From positions 62,001 to 126,000 of the forward strand of contig JAIXUP010000058.1 in the NCBI GenBank assembly GCA_027483505.1: DNA of 64,000 bases. The letters are read 5' to 3'. How positions within the stretch are numbered: the first letter of the stretch is position 1; every line of letters begins with the position of its first letter. The translations under genes and the position numbers were made by a program. Below, piece after piece: positions 18,155 through 27,183 of the stretch. This DNA comes from Hyphomicrobiales bacterium. GTDB lineage: Bacteria; Pseudomonadota; Alphaproteobacteria; Rhizobiales; Beijerinckiaceae. The notes beneath the pieces were generated by a model. The model saw only the letters and a list, made by a program, of their open reading frames with translations. It was not told where the DNA came from and made no database searches.

Positions 18155-18170
18155 TTAAGCGCCGCTTAAC
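18155..18170 (+). promoter_or_regulatory. Perfect CtrA box upstream of sigma-54 regulator
   Basis: TTAAGCGCCGCTTAAC matches TTAA-N7-TTAAC exactly. It lies 70 bases before the response-regulator ATG, in the divergent gap with the M3 peptidase gene. The position suits activation of the regulator gene by CtrA. Motif evidence only. Confidence 0.55.
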
Positions 18171-18239
18171 CCTTGTCCCTGACAGTGACCCAGAACGAGA
18201 CAGATGATTCTCGCCGGCGCCGCGCACCCTGGACTGACA

Positions 18240-19745
18240 ATGACCACAACCGTTCTGATTGTTGATGACGACCCGGTCCAGCGCCGGCTTCTGGAAGCGA
18301 TGGTGCGCCGCTTTGGCTACGAGGCGCGCACCGCCGACAGCGGCATGGCGGCCGTCGGAATCCTGACCGGAGCGGAAGGCGAAGCCGTCGACATCGTCAT
18401 CCTCGATCTGGTGATGCCGGATCTCGATGGCATGGGCGTGCTCGCCACATTGAAGGACAAGGGACTCGAAAAGCCGGTCATCGTCCAGACGGCCCATTCA
18501 TCCATCGAGACCGTGGTGGCGGCCATGCGCGCCGGGGCAAGCGACTTCGTCGTCAAGCCTGTCGGCGCCGAGCGACTTCAGGTCTCCCTCAAGAACGCCC
18601 TGCGCGTCGGCGCCCTCGAGGACGAAATCCGCCGCATGAAGCGGCGCGCCTCCGGCACGCTGGGCTTTCATGACCTCAGCACCCGCAGCGCCGAAATGGC
18701 GCGCGTGGTCCGCCTCGCCGAGCGCGCGGCCAAATCCAACATCCCGATCCTGATCGAGGGTGAGTCCGGCGTCGGCAAGGAGGTTCTGGCCCGCGCCATC
18801 CAAGGCTCGTCCGATCGGCGCGGCAAGCCTTTCGTCACCGTGAACTGCGGTGCCATCCCCGACAATCTGGTCGAATCGATCCTGTTCGGCCACGAGAAGG
18901 GAGCCTTCACGGGCGCCACCGAGAAACATGTCGGCAAGTTCGTGGAAGCCAGCGGCGGCACGCTGTTCCTCGACGAAATCGGCGAATTGCCGCTTGAGGC
19001 GCAGGTCAAGCTGCTGCGCGCCATCCAGGAAGGCGAAGTCGATCCCGTGGGTGGGCGCAAGTCCGTGCGGGTAGACATCCGCCTGATTTCCGCGACCAAC
19101 AAGAGCCTGCTCGACCAGGTCAAGCAGGGCCGTTTCCGCGAGGACCTCTACTACCGCCTCAACGTCTTTCCGATCATGCTGCCGGCGCTGCGTTCACGCC
19201 GCGAGGACATTCCCGACCTCGCCAAGTCCTTCGTGGCCCGCTTCGCGGCCGAGGAAGGCAAGCGCATTAGGGGCCTCGCCGCCGAAGCCGCCGCGCTGCT
19301 GCAGCGCTACGACTGGCCCGGCAACGTCCGGCAGCTCGAGAATGCGCTGTTCCGCGCCGTGGTGCTGTGCGACAGCGACGAACTCACGGTCGCCGAATTC
19401 CCCCAGATCGCGGCTCAGGTCGACGGCTTCGACGTGCGTATTCCACCGGCGCCCCAGCCGCATGCAGTCACCTCCGGCGGCTCCGAGCCGCCGCGCATCA
19501 TCCAGGTGCCGGTCAAGGACCCCAACGCCATCGAACTGACCGAGGGCTCCGACATGCGCCGCATGGACGATCTCGAACGGGACATCATCAAGTTCGCGCT
19601 CGAACACTATAGGGGCCACATGTCCGAAGTGTCGCGAAAGCTCGGCATCGGCCGCTCGACCCTCTACCGCAAGCTCAAGGATTACGGCCTTGATGACGGC
19701 AGCCATGACGAGGACGGTCGCGGCGACAGCTCTGCGGCGGCATGA
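18240..19745 (+). CDS. Sigma-54-dependent response regulator, NtrC family
   Basis: A 501-residue three-domain regulator. Residues 1-120 are a receiver domain with the acidic pocket VDDDP (9-11) and phospho-acceptor Asp56 in [11 protein letters not shown]. The AAA+ domain follows, with Walker A GESGVGKE (about residue 176), the sigma-54 contact loop GAFTGA (about 222), Walker [12 protein letters not shown] and the arginine-finger region [12 protein letters not shown]. The C-terminus is a Fis-type helix-turn-helix ([23 protein letters not shown]). There is no kinase next to it. It precedes two cell-wall genes on the same strand and has a perfect CtrA box 70 bases upstream. ATG 18240 begins the receiver fold. 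Confidence 0.9.
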   Translation: MTTTVLIVDDDPVQRRLLEAMVRRFGYEARTADSGMAAVGILTGAEGEAVDIVILDLVMPDLDGMGVLATLKDKGLEKPVIVQTAHSSIETVVAAMRAGASDFVVKPVGAERLQVSLKNALRVGALEDEIRRMKRRASGTLGFHDLSTRSAEMARVVRLAERAAKSNIPILIEGESGVGKEVLARAIQGSSDRRGKPFVTVNCGAIPDNLVESILFGHEKGAFTGATEKHVGKFVEASGGTLFLDEIGELPLEAQVKLLRAIQEGEVDPVGGRKSVRVDIRLISATNKSLLDQVKQGRFREDLYYRLNVFPIMLPALRSRREDIPDLAKSFVARFAAEEGKRIRGLAAEAAALLQRYDWPGNVRQLENALFRAVVLCDSDELTVAEFPQIAAQVDGFDVRIPPAPQPHAVTSGGSEPPRIIQVPVKDPNAIELTEGSDMRRMDDLERDIIKFALEHYRGHMSEVSRKLGIGRSTLYRKLKDYGLDDGSHDEDGRGDSSAAA

Positions 19746-19911
19746 CAGAAAAAGAGTCGGCAAACCGTCATGGCTGCCCGAAGCTGGCGTTTGAATGCCG
19801 ATTCACGATTGAAATAAAGACGAATCGCTTGATGTGTTGCAGCAAGGTGCTTGTCCAAGCCAGGTGCAACTGCCACAAGGCGTCGGTATACGCGGGAACT
19901 GGGGAATCAGC

Positions 19912-21864
19912 ATGAACGCGCGGCTCGCATGTCTGGTTGTGGCGGCTTTGTGCCTTGCCGCGCCCGCGCTGGCGGATGACATCGCATTGCCGCCCTTGCC
20001 CGAAACCGCTGACGTCGTCATCTCGGCCGCTGACCTTGCGCCATCAGCAGCCGATGCAGCCATCGAACACGCCATTCCGGCTCCGCCCGAGCCGGCGACC
20101 GTGGTTCTCGACATCTCGACCGAGGAGCCCGGCAAGGCAGGACCTGTGGTCACGGCCTCAATCCCCCCCGAACCACGCGTCCCCGAGTCCCCCCGTCCAG
20201 AGGTCACGCCTCCATCGCTGACGGCCGTCGATCTGCAGCAGCGCGTCGGAGGCGACCTTCTGGCCGCGCTGACCGTGCCGGATGCGGCGGATGTTGACCT
20301 GTCCGTCATCGCCCTCCCACAGGACGTGTCGCCGGCTTCGACCGCGATCGCTGCCTTGCCGGCTCCGGTTGCGGCCGATCCGCTCCCTGCGGCAGCGGCG
20401 CCGGTCGCCGCAGGACCTGCCGCGGCGGACCTCGCCGTCGAACTGGGCGGCAAGCTTGCGTCGCTGGTCCGCCAGCCCTGGCTTCTGGAGGCCGAGCAGC
20501 GGGCTGTCCTTGCCTTCTATGAATCCCGTCAGCACGCGCCGCTCTGGCATGATGGCGGCGCTCTGACCGAAAACGGCCACAAGGTTGCGCGTCAGCTCGC
20601 AGCTGCTGCCGATGACGGCCTTCGCCCGGCGGACTACCTCGTTTCAGCCCATGACGGCAGCGTTCCAGCCATCGCCGAGGCCGACATCAGGCTTTCGCTG
20701 GCTGCCTTGCGCTACGCCCGCGACGCCAGGGGCGGCCGTATCGATCCGCGCCGGCTCTCCGCCCTGATCACGCCGAAGCTCACGCTGCCATCGGCCGCGC
20801 CGCTTCTGGGGGAGCTGGCCGCAAGCGCAGACGCTGGCGCGACGCTGGCGGGCTACCTGCCATCCCACGATGGCTACAAGGCCCTGCGCGCGAAACTGGT
20901 CGAACTGCGTCAGGCGAAGCCCGCCGCCACGGAACCCATGGTCCGCGTCCCGCCCGGCCCCGCGCTTCGCATCGGCATGCGCGACGACAGGATCGAACTG
21001 ATCCGCGCCCGTTTCGGGCTCGGGCCGGATGGCGGCAAGCTCTATGACCGCTCGCTGTCCACGGTCGTCGCCGGCTTCCAGCGCGAGAACGGCCTGCCGG
21101 CGACAGGTGTGCTGACCCGCGCCACCCAGGCCGCACTCAACGGCGCACCGATATCGGATCCTGAGGCCGACATCATCGCCAACATGGAGCGCTGGCGCTG
21201 GTTGCCGACCGACCTTGGCGAGGAGCACCTTTTCGTCAACGTGCCCGAGTTCATGGTGCGCAAGGTCGAGGGCGGCGCCACCGTTCACGAGGCCCGAGTT
21301 GTGGTTGGCAAGACCGAGCGGCCGACCCCGATCTTCTCGGACATGATGGACCATGTCGTCATGAACCCGTCATGGACGATCCCGCCGACGATCATGCGAC
21401 AGGACATCCTGCCGAAACTGGCCTCGGACCCTGGCTATGCCGAACGAAGGGGCTTTCAAGTGATCAGGCGCGGCAACCAGATCACGGTGCGCCAGCCGCC
21501 GGGGCCCACCAACGCACTCGGTAATGTCAAGTTCATGTTCCCGAATGACCATGCGGTTTACCTGCATGACACACCGTCGCGGAACCTCTTCGCCTCTGCG
21601 CGCCGCGCCTACTCGTCCGGCTGCATCCGGGTCGAACGGCCGATGAAGCTGGCCTCGCTGGTGCTCGGCGGGGACGACGCCGGCTGGTCGGAACGTCGTC
21701 TGACCGCGCTTGTCGGCTCTGGCGAGCGCACGATCCGACTGACCCGCAAGCTGCCGATCCATATCACCTACATGACCATGACCGTGACGCCCACCGGCGA
21801 ACTCAGGTCGCATGAGGATCTCTATGGCTTTCATCGCAAGACGCGCGATGCGCTGGGGCTTTGA
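19912..21864 (+). CDS. Secreted L,D-transpeptidase (YcbB/LdtD-like)
   Basis: A 650-residue periplasmic protein with a classical signal peptide (MNARLACLVVAALCLAAPALA). A proline/alanine-rich linker fills about residues 22-190. Next comes a scaffold domain typical of YcbB (FYESRQHAPLWHDGGALTENG), then a peptidoglycan-binding domain (VVAGFQRENGLPATGVLTRATQAALN; cut by the repeat), and a YkuD catalytic domain with the active-site histidine and SSGCIRVERP, the cysteine motif. It makes 3-3 cross-links between meso-DAP residues. GGGGA precedes the ATG. The gene lies 166 bases after the sigma-54 regulator. Confidence 0.92.
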   Translation: MNARLACLVVAALCLAAPALADDIALPPLPETADVVISAADLAPSAADAAIEHAIPAPPEPATVVLDISTEEPGKAGPVVTASIPPEPRVPESPRPEVTPPSLTAVDLQQRVGGDLLAALTVPDAADVDLSVIALPQDVSPASTAIAALPAPVAADPLPAAAAPVAAGPAAADLAVELGGKLASLVRQPWLLEAEQRAVLAFYESRQHAPLWHDGGALTENGHKVARQLAAAADDGLRPADYLVSAHDGSVPAIAEADIRLSLAALRYARDARGGRIDPRRLSALITPKLTLPSAAPLLGELAASADAGATLAGYLPSHDGYKALRAKLVELRQAKPAATEPMVRVPPGPALRIGMRDDRIELIRARFGLGPDGGKLYDRSLSTVVAGFQRENGLPATGVLTRATQAALNGAPISDPEADIIANMERWRWLPTDLGEEHLFVNVPEFMVRKVEGGATVHEARVVVGKTERPTPIFSDMMDHVVMNPSWTIPPTIMRQDILPKLASDPGYAERRGFQVIRRGNQITVRQPPGPTNALGNVKFMFPNDHAVYLHDTPSRNLFASARRAYSSGCIRVERPMKLASLVLGGDDAGWSERRLTALVGSGERTIRLTRKLPIHITYMTMTVTPTGELRSHEDLYGFHRKTRDALGL

Positions 21865-21959
21865 GCGGCAGACCACCCCCTTGCGCTGTTGCATTGTTTT
21901 GCCATGATTGCCGACTAAGCGCTTAACTCCCGAAAGCGGGCTGCTTTCATCGAAGCGTG

Positions 21960-21975
21960 TCAATGAAGGGTTAAC
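21960..21975 (+). promoter_or_regulatory. Near-consensus CtrA box upstream of DUF882 gene
   Basis: TCAATGAAGGGTTAAC equals TTAA-N7-TTAAC with one mismatch (TCAA in the first half). It lies 109 bases upstream of the DUF882 start. A second TTAAC (about 21924) precedes it without a matching half. Weaker than the sites at 2677 and 18155. Confidence 0.3.
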
Positions 21976-22083
21976 CACGATCGGCAATGCTCGCCGTCGT
22001 GTGTGGCGTGGCCTGTCATCCGGCATGGATGACGCTGGGATGACAGGACCGGATGTCTGTAGAGCTGATCATGGTGGCTGGTT

Positions 22084-23898
22084 TTGGCGTCCGCATCTGA
22101 GCCGTTCCGGCGTCAGGTCGCTCGGGCCGCTTGGCTGGCCCGGCTGGCGGGCCTGTCTCTCGTTGCCTTGATCGTCGGGTCGCGCGCGACCCAGGACGCC
22201 ATCGCCAATGGCGAGACTCGCACGATCAGCATCCAGCACATGCACACGAAGGAATTGACGACCGTCACCTTCCGCCGCGACGGGCGCTACGTCGCAGAGG
22301 CGTTGGACAAGCTCAACTGGGCCTTGCGCGACTGGCGCCGCGATGAGCCGACCAAGATGGACCCGCGCCTGTTCGACATCGCCTGGGAGGTCCAGCGCGA
22401 GGCCGGCTCCGCCGGTCCGTTCCATGTGGTGTCGGCCTATCGTTCGCCGGAAACCAATTCCATGCTGCGCCGGCGTTCGCGCGGCGTCGCCAAGCACAGC
22501 CAGCACACCATGGGCAAGGCGATGGATTTCTATTTGCCCGACGTCAGCCCGACACAGATCCGCGCCATCGGCATGAAGCTGCAGCGTGGCGGGGTCGGCT
22601 ACTATCCGAGCGCCTACACCCCCTTCATCCATCTTGATGTCGGCAGCGTCCGCTCCTGGCCGCGCATGACGCGCGACCAGCTTGCACGGCTTTTCCCGGA
22701 CGGCAACACCGTCCACATCGCCGCCGACGGGCGGCCGCTTGAGGGCTATGAAACCGCCAAGGCGATGATCATCGCCCGTGGCGGCAGCGTCGGCGGCTTT
22801 GGCTCCACCGATTTTGACGAAGGCGCCATCATGCAGGGGTCGCGCCGCAGCCTTTGGGCCTCGCTGTTCGGCTGGAACGAGGAAGACGAGAGCCGTCCGA
22901 CACAGCGCGGCCGCCTTGGGGCGCGCGGATCGCAAGCCGCGCTGGCCTATGCGCCTGCCCAGCAACCATCGAGCCACCGCGACGACGCAGGCGTCTACGC
23001 GTTCCTCAGCAACCCCGAGGGAGCCGGGTCGTCGGCTGCGCAACCCGCGTCACGGGCAGCGGGCCCAAGCCGCACGCCCGACATCCAGGTCGCCGCGCTG
23101 GCGCGCCCAGCCGACGGCGAGACCGAAGCGGCACCTCCTCCCGCACCGTCGCGCGCGCCTGTGGCCGCGCCGCCCCCCGAGCCGACCCCCGTCCCTGCCA
23201 CGCCGCGGTTCGTGCAGGCGCCCTTCCCCACCGCGCGCCCGCCGGGTCTTGCGCCCGTGCAGTTGGCCTCGGTGCAGCCTGGGTCGACGGGAGCGCGCAT
23301 GCAGTGGAACCAGGGCGCTCCGGGCCAGCCGGCGCCCGATACGCCAACGCTGGATGCATCATCGCAACGGGTTGTCCTTGCGCCGGTGCCGCCGCGGCGG
23401 CCCGATGGCCTTGTCGCACTCGCCCCCGCCGCCCTTGCAACCGCCTCGGCCGGTCCGGTTCTCGCGTCGGCCTCACGCGCGGTCGCCGTCACGCTGCCTG
23501 CCGATCCGCCGCCGAAGCTGGTCAGCGTCAACCATCCCGCCCCGCCGCAGCGGCCGCCGCTGCTGACCGGCGCGATCGCCCGGACACAGGCGCCGCCCAC
23601 TCCGATCGTCGCGGCCACAGCACCGCCGGTTCCGGTGCAGCCTGCCCAGAACCGCGCCGAGCGTCAGGCCCTCGACAATCTGTTTGCGGCTGCGGCCCTC
23701 GGCACATTGCCGGCCGGCTCCGCAAAGATCACGACCAGCAGGGCGCGCAGCCAGCCGTCCCAAGCCGAATCGCTCGACACCGGCGCCCAGCCCGCAGCCG
23801 CACTGGGATTCACCCAGCGCGATCCGAACGACGCGCGCTCCGACCGGTTCTCGGGTCCCGCCGTCAGGCCGCTTCCTCCGACCTTCACCAGCCGCTAG
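22084..23898 (+). CDS. DUF882 (M15A-like) murein peptidase with long proline-rich tail
   Basis: A 604-residue envelope protein. After an N-terminal hydrophobic segment (LARLAGLSLVALIVGSRATQ) comes the DUF882/peptidase M15A domain (about residues 50-240). It contains VVSAYRSPETNSMLRRRSRG, the zinc-site region KHSQHTMGKAMDFYL and YPSAYTPFIHLDVGSVRSW. Metal ligands are HxxxxxxD and a later HLD. Most family members stop at about 180-200 residues. Here about 350 more residues follow, rich in Pro, Ala, Arg and Gln, probably unstructured and periplasmic. The start is a TTG at 22084 or CTG 22078, because a stop at 22066 blocks any further extension. It is the third gene of the cell-wall group. Confidence 0.85.
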   Translation: MASASEPFRRQVARAAWLARLAGLSLVALIVGSRATQDAIANGETRTISIQHMHTKELTTVTFRRDGRYVAEALDKLNWALRDWRRDEPTKMDPRLFDIAWEVQREAGSAGPFHVVSAYRSPETNSMLRRRSRGVAKHSQHTMGKAMDFYLPDVSPTQIRAIGMKLQRGGVGYYPSAYTPFIHLDVGSVRSWPRMTRDQLARLFPDGNTVHIAADGRPLEGYETAKAMIIARGGSVGGFGSTDFDEGAIMQGSRRSLWASLFGWNEEDESRPTQRGRLGARGSQAALAYAPAQQPSSHRDDAGVYAFLSNPEGAGSSAAQPASRAAGPSRTPDIQVAALARPADGETEAAPPPAPSRAPVAAPPPEPTPVPATPRFVQAPFPTARPPGLAPVQLASVQPGSTGARMQWNQGAPGQPAPDTPTLDASSQRVVLAPVPPRRPDGLVALAPAALATASAGPVLASASRAVAVTLPADPPPKLVSVNHPAPPQRPPLLTGAIARTQAPPTPIVAATAPPVPVQPAQNRAERQALDNLFAAAALGTLPAGSAKITTSRARSQPSQAESLDTGAQPAAALGFTQRDPNDARSDRFSGPAVRPLPPTFTSR

Positions 23899-23960
23899 AG
23901 GCCTTGTCCGGGGCGCATCGCGGTCTTCCCAGCGACACGGACCCGACCGTTCGGAACCAC

Positions 23961-24953
23961 TCAGATCTCCGCCTTCGTCGGTCGTGACATCAGGGCCCTG
24001 ACAGCCTCATCGAGGCCAACTTCCCCCGTCATCAGCGCCGCCACCAGGCTGCAGATCGGCATGTCCACGCCGCGGGCTGCCGCAAGCTCGGCGAGGGCCG
24101 CAGCCGTCAGCGCCCCTTCCGCCAGTTGCCCCCCGCTGGCTGCGGCGATCCCGACGCCCTGGCCGAGCGCATGGCCAAAGGCGAAGTTGCGCGAGCGCAG
24201 CGAACCGGCGGTGAGCACCAGATCGCCAAGGCCGGACAATCCCATCAGCGTCTGGACATCGGCGCCATAGGCCCTGGCGAAACGCATCAACTCGGCGAAG
24301 CCGCGCGCCACCAGCGCCGCGCGGGCGCTCTCGCCAAGGCCCTTGCCGATCACGGCGCCGCAGGCGATGGCCAGCACATTCTTGGCCGCACCGCCGATCT
24401 CGACCCCGCGCACATCGGTGCCGTGATAGACCCTGAACGTCAGGCCGGACAATGCCGTGGCCAGAGCTTCGGCAATGGCCGCATCCGCGCAGGCCAGGGA
24501 CACCGCCGTTGGCAGCCCGCGCGAAACATCGTCCGCGAAACTGGGGCCGGACAGCACGGCGAAGGGCTGGCGCGGCAGCGCATCGCCGATCAGGTCGCCG
24601 AGAAAGAGTCCGCTGGCGCGGTCGATGCCCTTGGCGCACAGGATCACGGGAACGCCGGGCTTCAGCACAAGGCCAAGCGCCTCGGCCATGGCGGCGCAGC
24701 TTTGCGCCGGCGTCACCAGCAGCACGGCCCGGGCGCTTGCCGCCCGCGCCAGATCCGCGCTGGCCGTGACCCGTTCCTCGAGCATGACGCCAGGCAGCCT
24801 GCGTGCATTCTGGCGCGATGCCTGCATCTCGGCGGCGTGGGCGGGATCACGGGCGATCAGGATCACGTCCCGTCCGGCCCGGGCTGCGGCATTGGCCAGC
24901 GCCGTGCCCCAGGCGCCGGCGCCGATGACCACAATCTGCTGGAACAGCGTCAT
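23961..24953 (-). CDS. gpsA: Glycerol-3-phosphate dehydrogenase [NAD(P)+]
   Basis: A 330-residue cytosolic enzyme that reduces dihydroxyacetone phosphate to sn-glycerol 3-phosphate for phospholipid synthesis. The dinucleotide loop is [17 protein letters not shown]. The catalytic lysine lies in [15 protein letters not shown]. Further conserved pieces are [21 protein letters not shown] and [10 protein letters not shown]. The start codon overlaps the tsaD stop by four bases, so the two are translationally coupled. Confidence 0.96.
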   Translation of the reverse strand: MTLFQQIVVIGAGAWGTALANAAARAGRDVILIARDPAHAAEMQASRQNARRLPGVMLEERVTASADLARAASARAVLLVTPAQSCAAMAEALGLVLKPGVPVILCAKGIDRASGLFLGDLIGDALPRQPFAVLSGPSFADDVSRGLPTAVSLACADAAIAEALATALSGLTFRVYHGTDVRGVEIGGAAKNVLAIACGAVIGKGLGESARAALVARGFAELMRFARAYGADVQTLMGLSGLGDLVLTAGSLRSRNFAFGHALGQGVGIAAASGGQLAEGALTAAALAELAAARGVDMPICSLVAALMTGEVGLDEAVRALMSRPTKAEI

Positions 24954-26071
24954 CCGGGCAGGACGCCGGCGGGAAGCGCCTCGGCAGCCCCGGCGTCAGG
25001 CAACGCGGGCGCAGGCATCGCTGAAGGGGCCACCGGCTGCGCCCGCGCTTCAAGCGGCCAGCGCGGGCGCGGCGGCGCATCAAGCCCGTCCGTCAGGCCG
25101 AGCCGCAGCCGCTCGATCCCGGCCCAGGCGATCATGGCGCCGTTGTCGCCGCACAACTCCAGCGGCGGCGCAACAAGCTTCAGCCCGGCCTCGGTGGCCA
25201 GACGCGTGAGCCCCCGCCCGATGGCGAGATTGGCGGCGACGCCGCCAGCGACCACGAGGCAGGTCGGCTTGCCAAGCTCGGCACGGAACGCCTTCAGCCC
25301 GACCCGCGTCCGTTCGACCATGACATCGACCACCGCGGCCTGGAACGAGGCGCACAGGTCGCTCACGGCCTGATCCGAGAGCGGGGCGATGCGCTCGGCC
25401 GCCAGCCGCACCGCCGTCTTCAGCCCGGACAGGGAAAAATTGGGCTCGGCCCGGCCCAGCATCGGCCGGGGAAAGTCGAAGGCTTCCGGGTTGCCCTTCA
25501 GGGCCTCCCGCTCCACCGCCGGACCGCCCGGATAGGGCAGCGACAACATCTTGGCGACCTTGTCGAAGGCCTCGCCGACCGCGTCGTCGATCGTCGTGCC
25601 GAGCCGGACATAGTCGGCGACGCCACGAACGGCGAGAAGCTGGGTGTGCCCGCCCGACACCAGCAGCAGCAGGTAGGGAAAAGCGACATCATCGGTGAGC
25701 CGCGCCGTCAGCGCGTGGGCCTCGAGGTGATTGACAGCCAGGAACGGCTTGCCCGCGACGAGCGCCATCGCCTTGGCCGCCGTCAGCCCGACCATCACGC
25801 CGCCGACGAGACCCGGCCCTGCCGCTGCCGCGAAGCCGTCAAGGTCGCCGATCCTGACTTGCGCCGCCGCCATCGCCCGCTCGATCAGCCGGTCCAGCAC
25901 ATCCATATGGGCCCGCGCGGCGATCTCGGGGACGACGCCGCCATAGGCCGCATGGGCGGCGATCTGGCTCAGAACCGCGTTGGAGCGGATATGGGAACGC
26001 CCGGCCGCATCGAGCTCGACCACGGCGACCGCTGTTTCATCGCAGGTTGTCTCGATTCCGAGCACACGCAT
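24950..26071 (-). CDS. tsaD: tRNA N6-threonylcarbamoyladenosine transferase TsaD
   Basis: A 373-residue ASKHA-fold protein that transfers the threonylcarbamoyl group to A37 of ANN-decoding tRNAs, together with TsaB and TsaE. Conserved blocks: [16 protein letters not shown] at the start, the iron/zinc-binding [35 protein letters not shown] and the late [11 protein letters not shown]. The ATG at 26071 is preferred over a TTG nine codons upstream. The tail after GLTDGLDA is longer than usual, with alanine and proline. It is divergent from hemC, an arrangement common in alphaproteobacteria. Confidence 0.96.
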   Translation of the reverse strand: MRVLGIETTCDETAVAVVELDAAGRSHIRSNAVLSQIAAHAAYGGVVPEIAARAHMDVLDRLIERAMAAAQVRIGDLDGFAAAAGPGLVGGVMVGLTAAKAMALVAGKPFLAVNHLEAHALTARLTDDVAFPYLLLLVSGGHTQLLAVRGVADYVRLGTTIDDAVGEAFDKVAKMLSLPYPGGPAVEREALKGNPEAFDFPRPMLGRAEPNFSLSGLKTAVRLAAERIAPLSDQAVSDLCASFQAAVVDVMVERTRVGLKAFRAELGKPTCLVVAGGVAANLAIGRGLTRLATEAGLKLVAPPLELCGDNGAMIAWAGIERLRLGLTDGLDAPPRPRWPLEARAQPVAPSAMPAPALPDAGAAEALPAGVLPG

Positions 26072-26231
26072 CCGCACAAATCCGTAGTCACGCCGCAAAC
26101 GCAGCCAAGGTCATGGCTTGGGACTGGAAACTCTATAGTCTGCTCCGCTAGAGTGTCCAACAGCCTGACGAAACAATCCGGATGCGCCGGGCGTTGGCAG
26201 GCATGGCCAAGAGACTGAACTGGGTCCGGGA

Positions 26232-27173
26232 ATGACAGCCTTCGCGACGCACATCGACAAGACCCTTGTGCTTGGCACGCGCGGAAGCCCGCTGGCGCTG
26301 GCGCAGGCCCACGAGCTCGCGGGCCGCCTCGCCGACATCTCAGGCCGGCCGGTCAGCCAGTTTCCCCTCAGCATCATCAAGACCACCGGCGATTCCATTC
26401 AGGACCGCGCCCTGTCCGAAGCAGGCGGCAAAGGCCTTTTCACCAAGGAGATCGACGCCGCCCAGCTGGCCGGGCAGATCGACATCGCCGTCCATTCGTC
26501 AAAGGACCTGCCGACCGAGCTGCCGACCGGCCTCGTGATTGCCGGCTATCTGCCGCGCGAGGACGCCCGCGACGCCCTGATCGCGCGCGGGCCGCTTGCC
26601 GCCCTGTCAGACTTGCCGGAGGGTGCGCATATCGGTTCGGCATCCTTGCGCCGCCAGGCTATCATGAAGCGCGCGCGTCCGGACTGCGTGGTCTCGCTCC
26701 TGCGCGGCAGCGTCGGCACGCGCCTCGACAAGGTCATGGCCGGCCAGTTCGACGCCACCTTGCTGGCGCTGGCAGGCCTGCGCCGGCTTGGCCTCGAGGA
26801 CCGCGCAAGCCTGATCCTGTCGACCGACGAGATGCTGCCCGCGGTTGGCCAGGGCGCCATCGGCCTTGTGGTTCGCGCGGACGACCGCCTTGCGTTCTCG
26901 GCGGCGGAAGCGGTCTGCTGCCCGGCCACCGGCGCGGCGGTGAGCGCCGAGCGCGCCATGCTCAAAGTGCTCGATGGGTCCTGCCGCACCCCGATTGCGG
27001 GCCACGCCACGCTGGATGGCGGCATCCTGACGCTGAAGGGGCTCATCCTGTCGCCCGATGGCAGCGCCGTTGCGGAAGACGTGATCAGCGGGCCGGCGCG
27101 GGAGGCCGATCAGCTTGGCGCGGCGCTCGGCCACCGCCTGCGGGCCTGCGCTCCCGCTGGGGTCTATGCCTGA
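26232..27173 (+). CDS. hemC: Hydroxymethylbilane synthase
   Basis: A 313-residue enzyme that joins four porphobilinogen units to hydroxymethylbilane in heme synthesis. The start VLGTRGSPLALAQAHELA is the family opening. IDIAVHSSKDLPTELP holds the catalytic aspartate region, and the dipyrromethane cofactor cysteine is in LDGSCRTPIAGHA. Arginine-rich phosphate-binding segments (GSASLRRQA, LRGSVGTRLDK) are intact. It leads the hemC-hemD-hemY unit, with the next start 10 bases after its stop. Confidence 0.97.
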   Translation: MTAFATHIDKTLVLGTRGSPLALAQAHELAGRLADISGRPVSQFPLSIIKTTGDSIQDRALSEAGGKGLFTKEIDAAQLAGQIDIAVHSSKDLPTELPTGLVIAGYLPREDARDALIARGPLAALSDLPEGAHIGSASLRRQAIMKRARPDCVVSLLRGSVGTRLDKVMAGQFDATLLALAGLRRLGLEDRASLILSTDEMLPAVGQGAIGLVVRADDRLAFSAAEAVCCPATGAAVSAERAMLKVLDGSCRTPIAGHATLDGGILTLKGLILSPDGSAVAEDVISGPAREADQLGAALGHRLRACAPAGVYA

Positions 27174-27183
27174 AAGGCGAACC

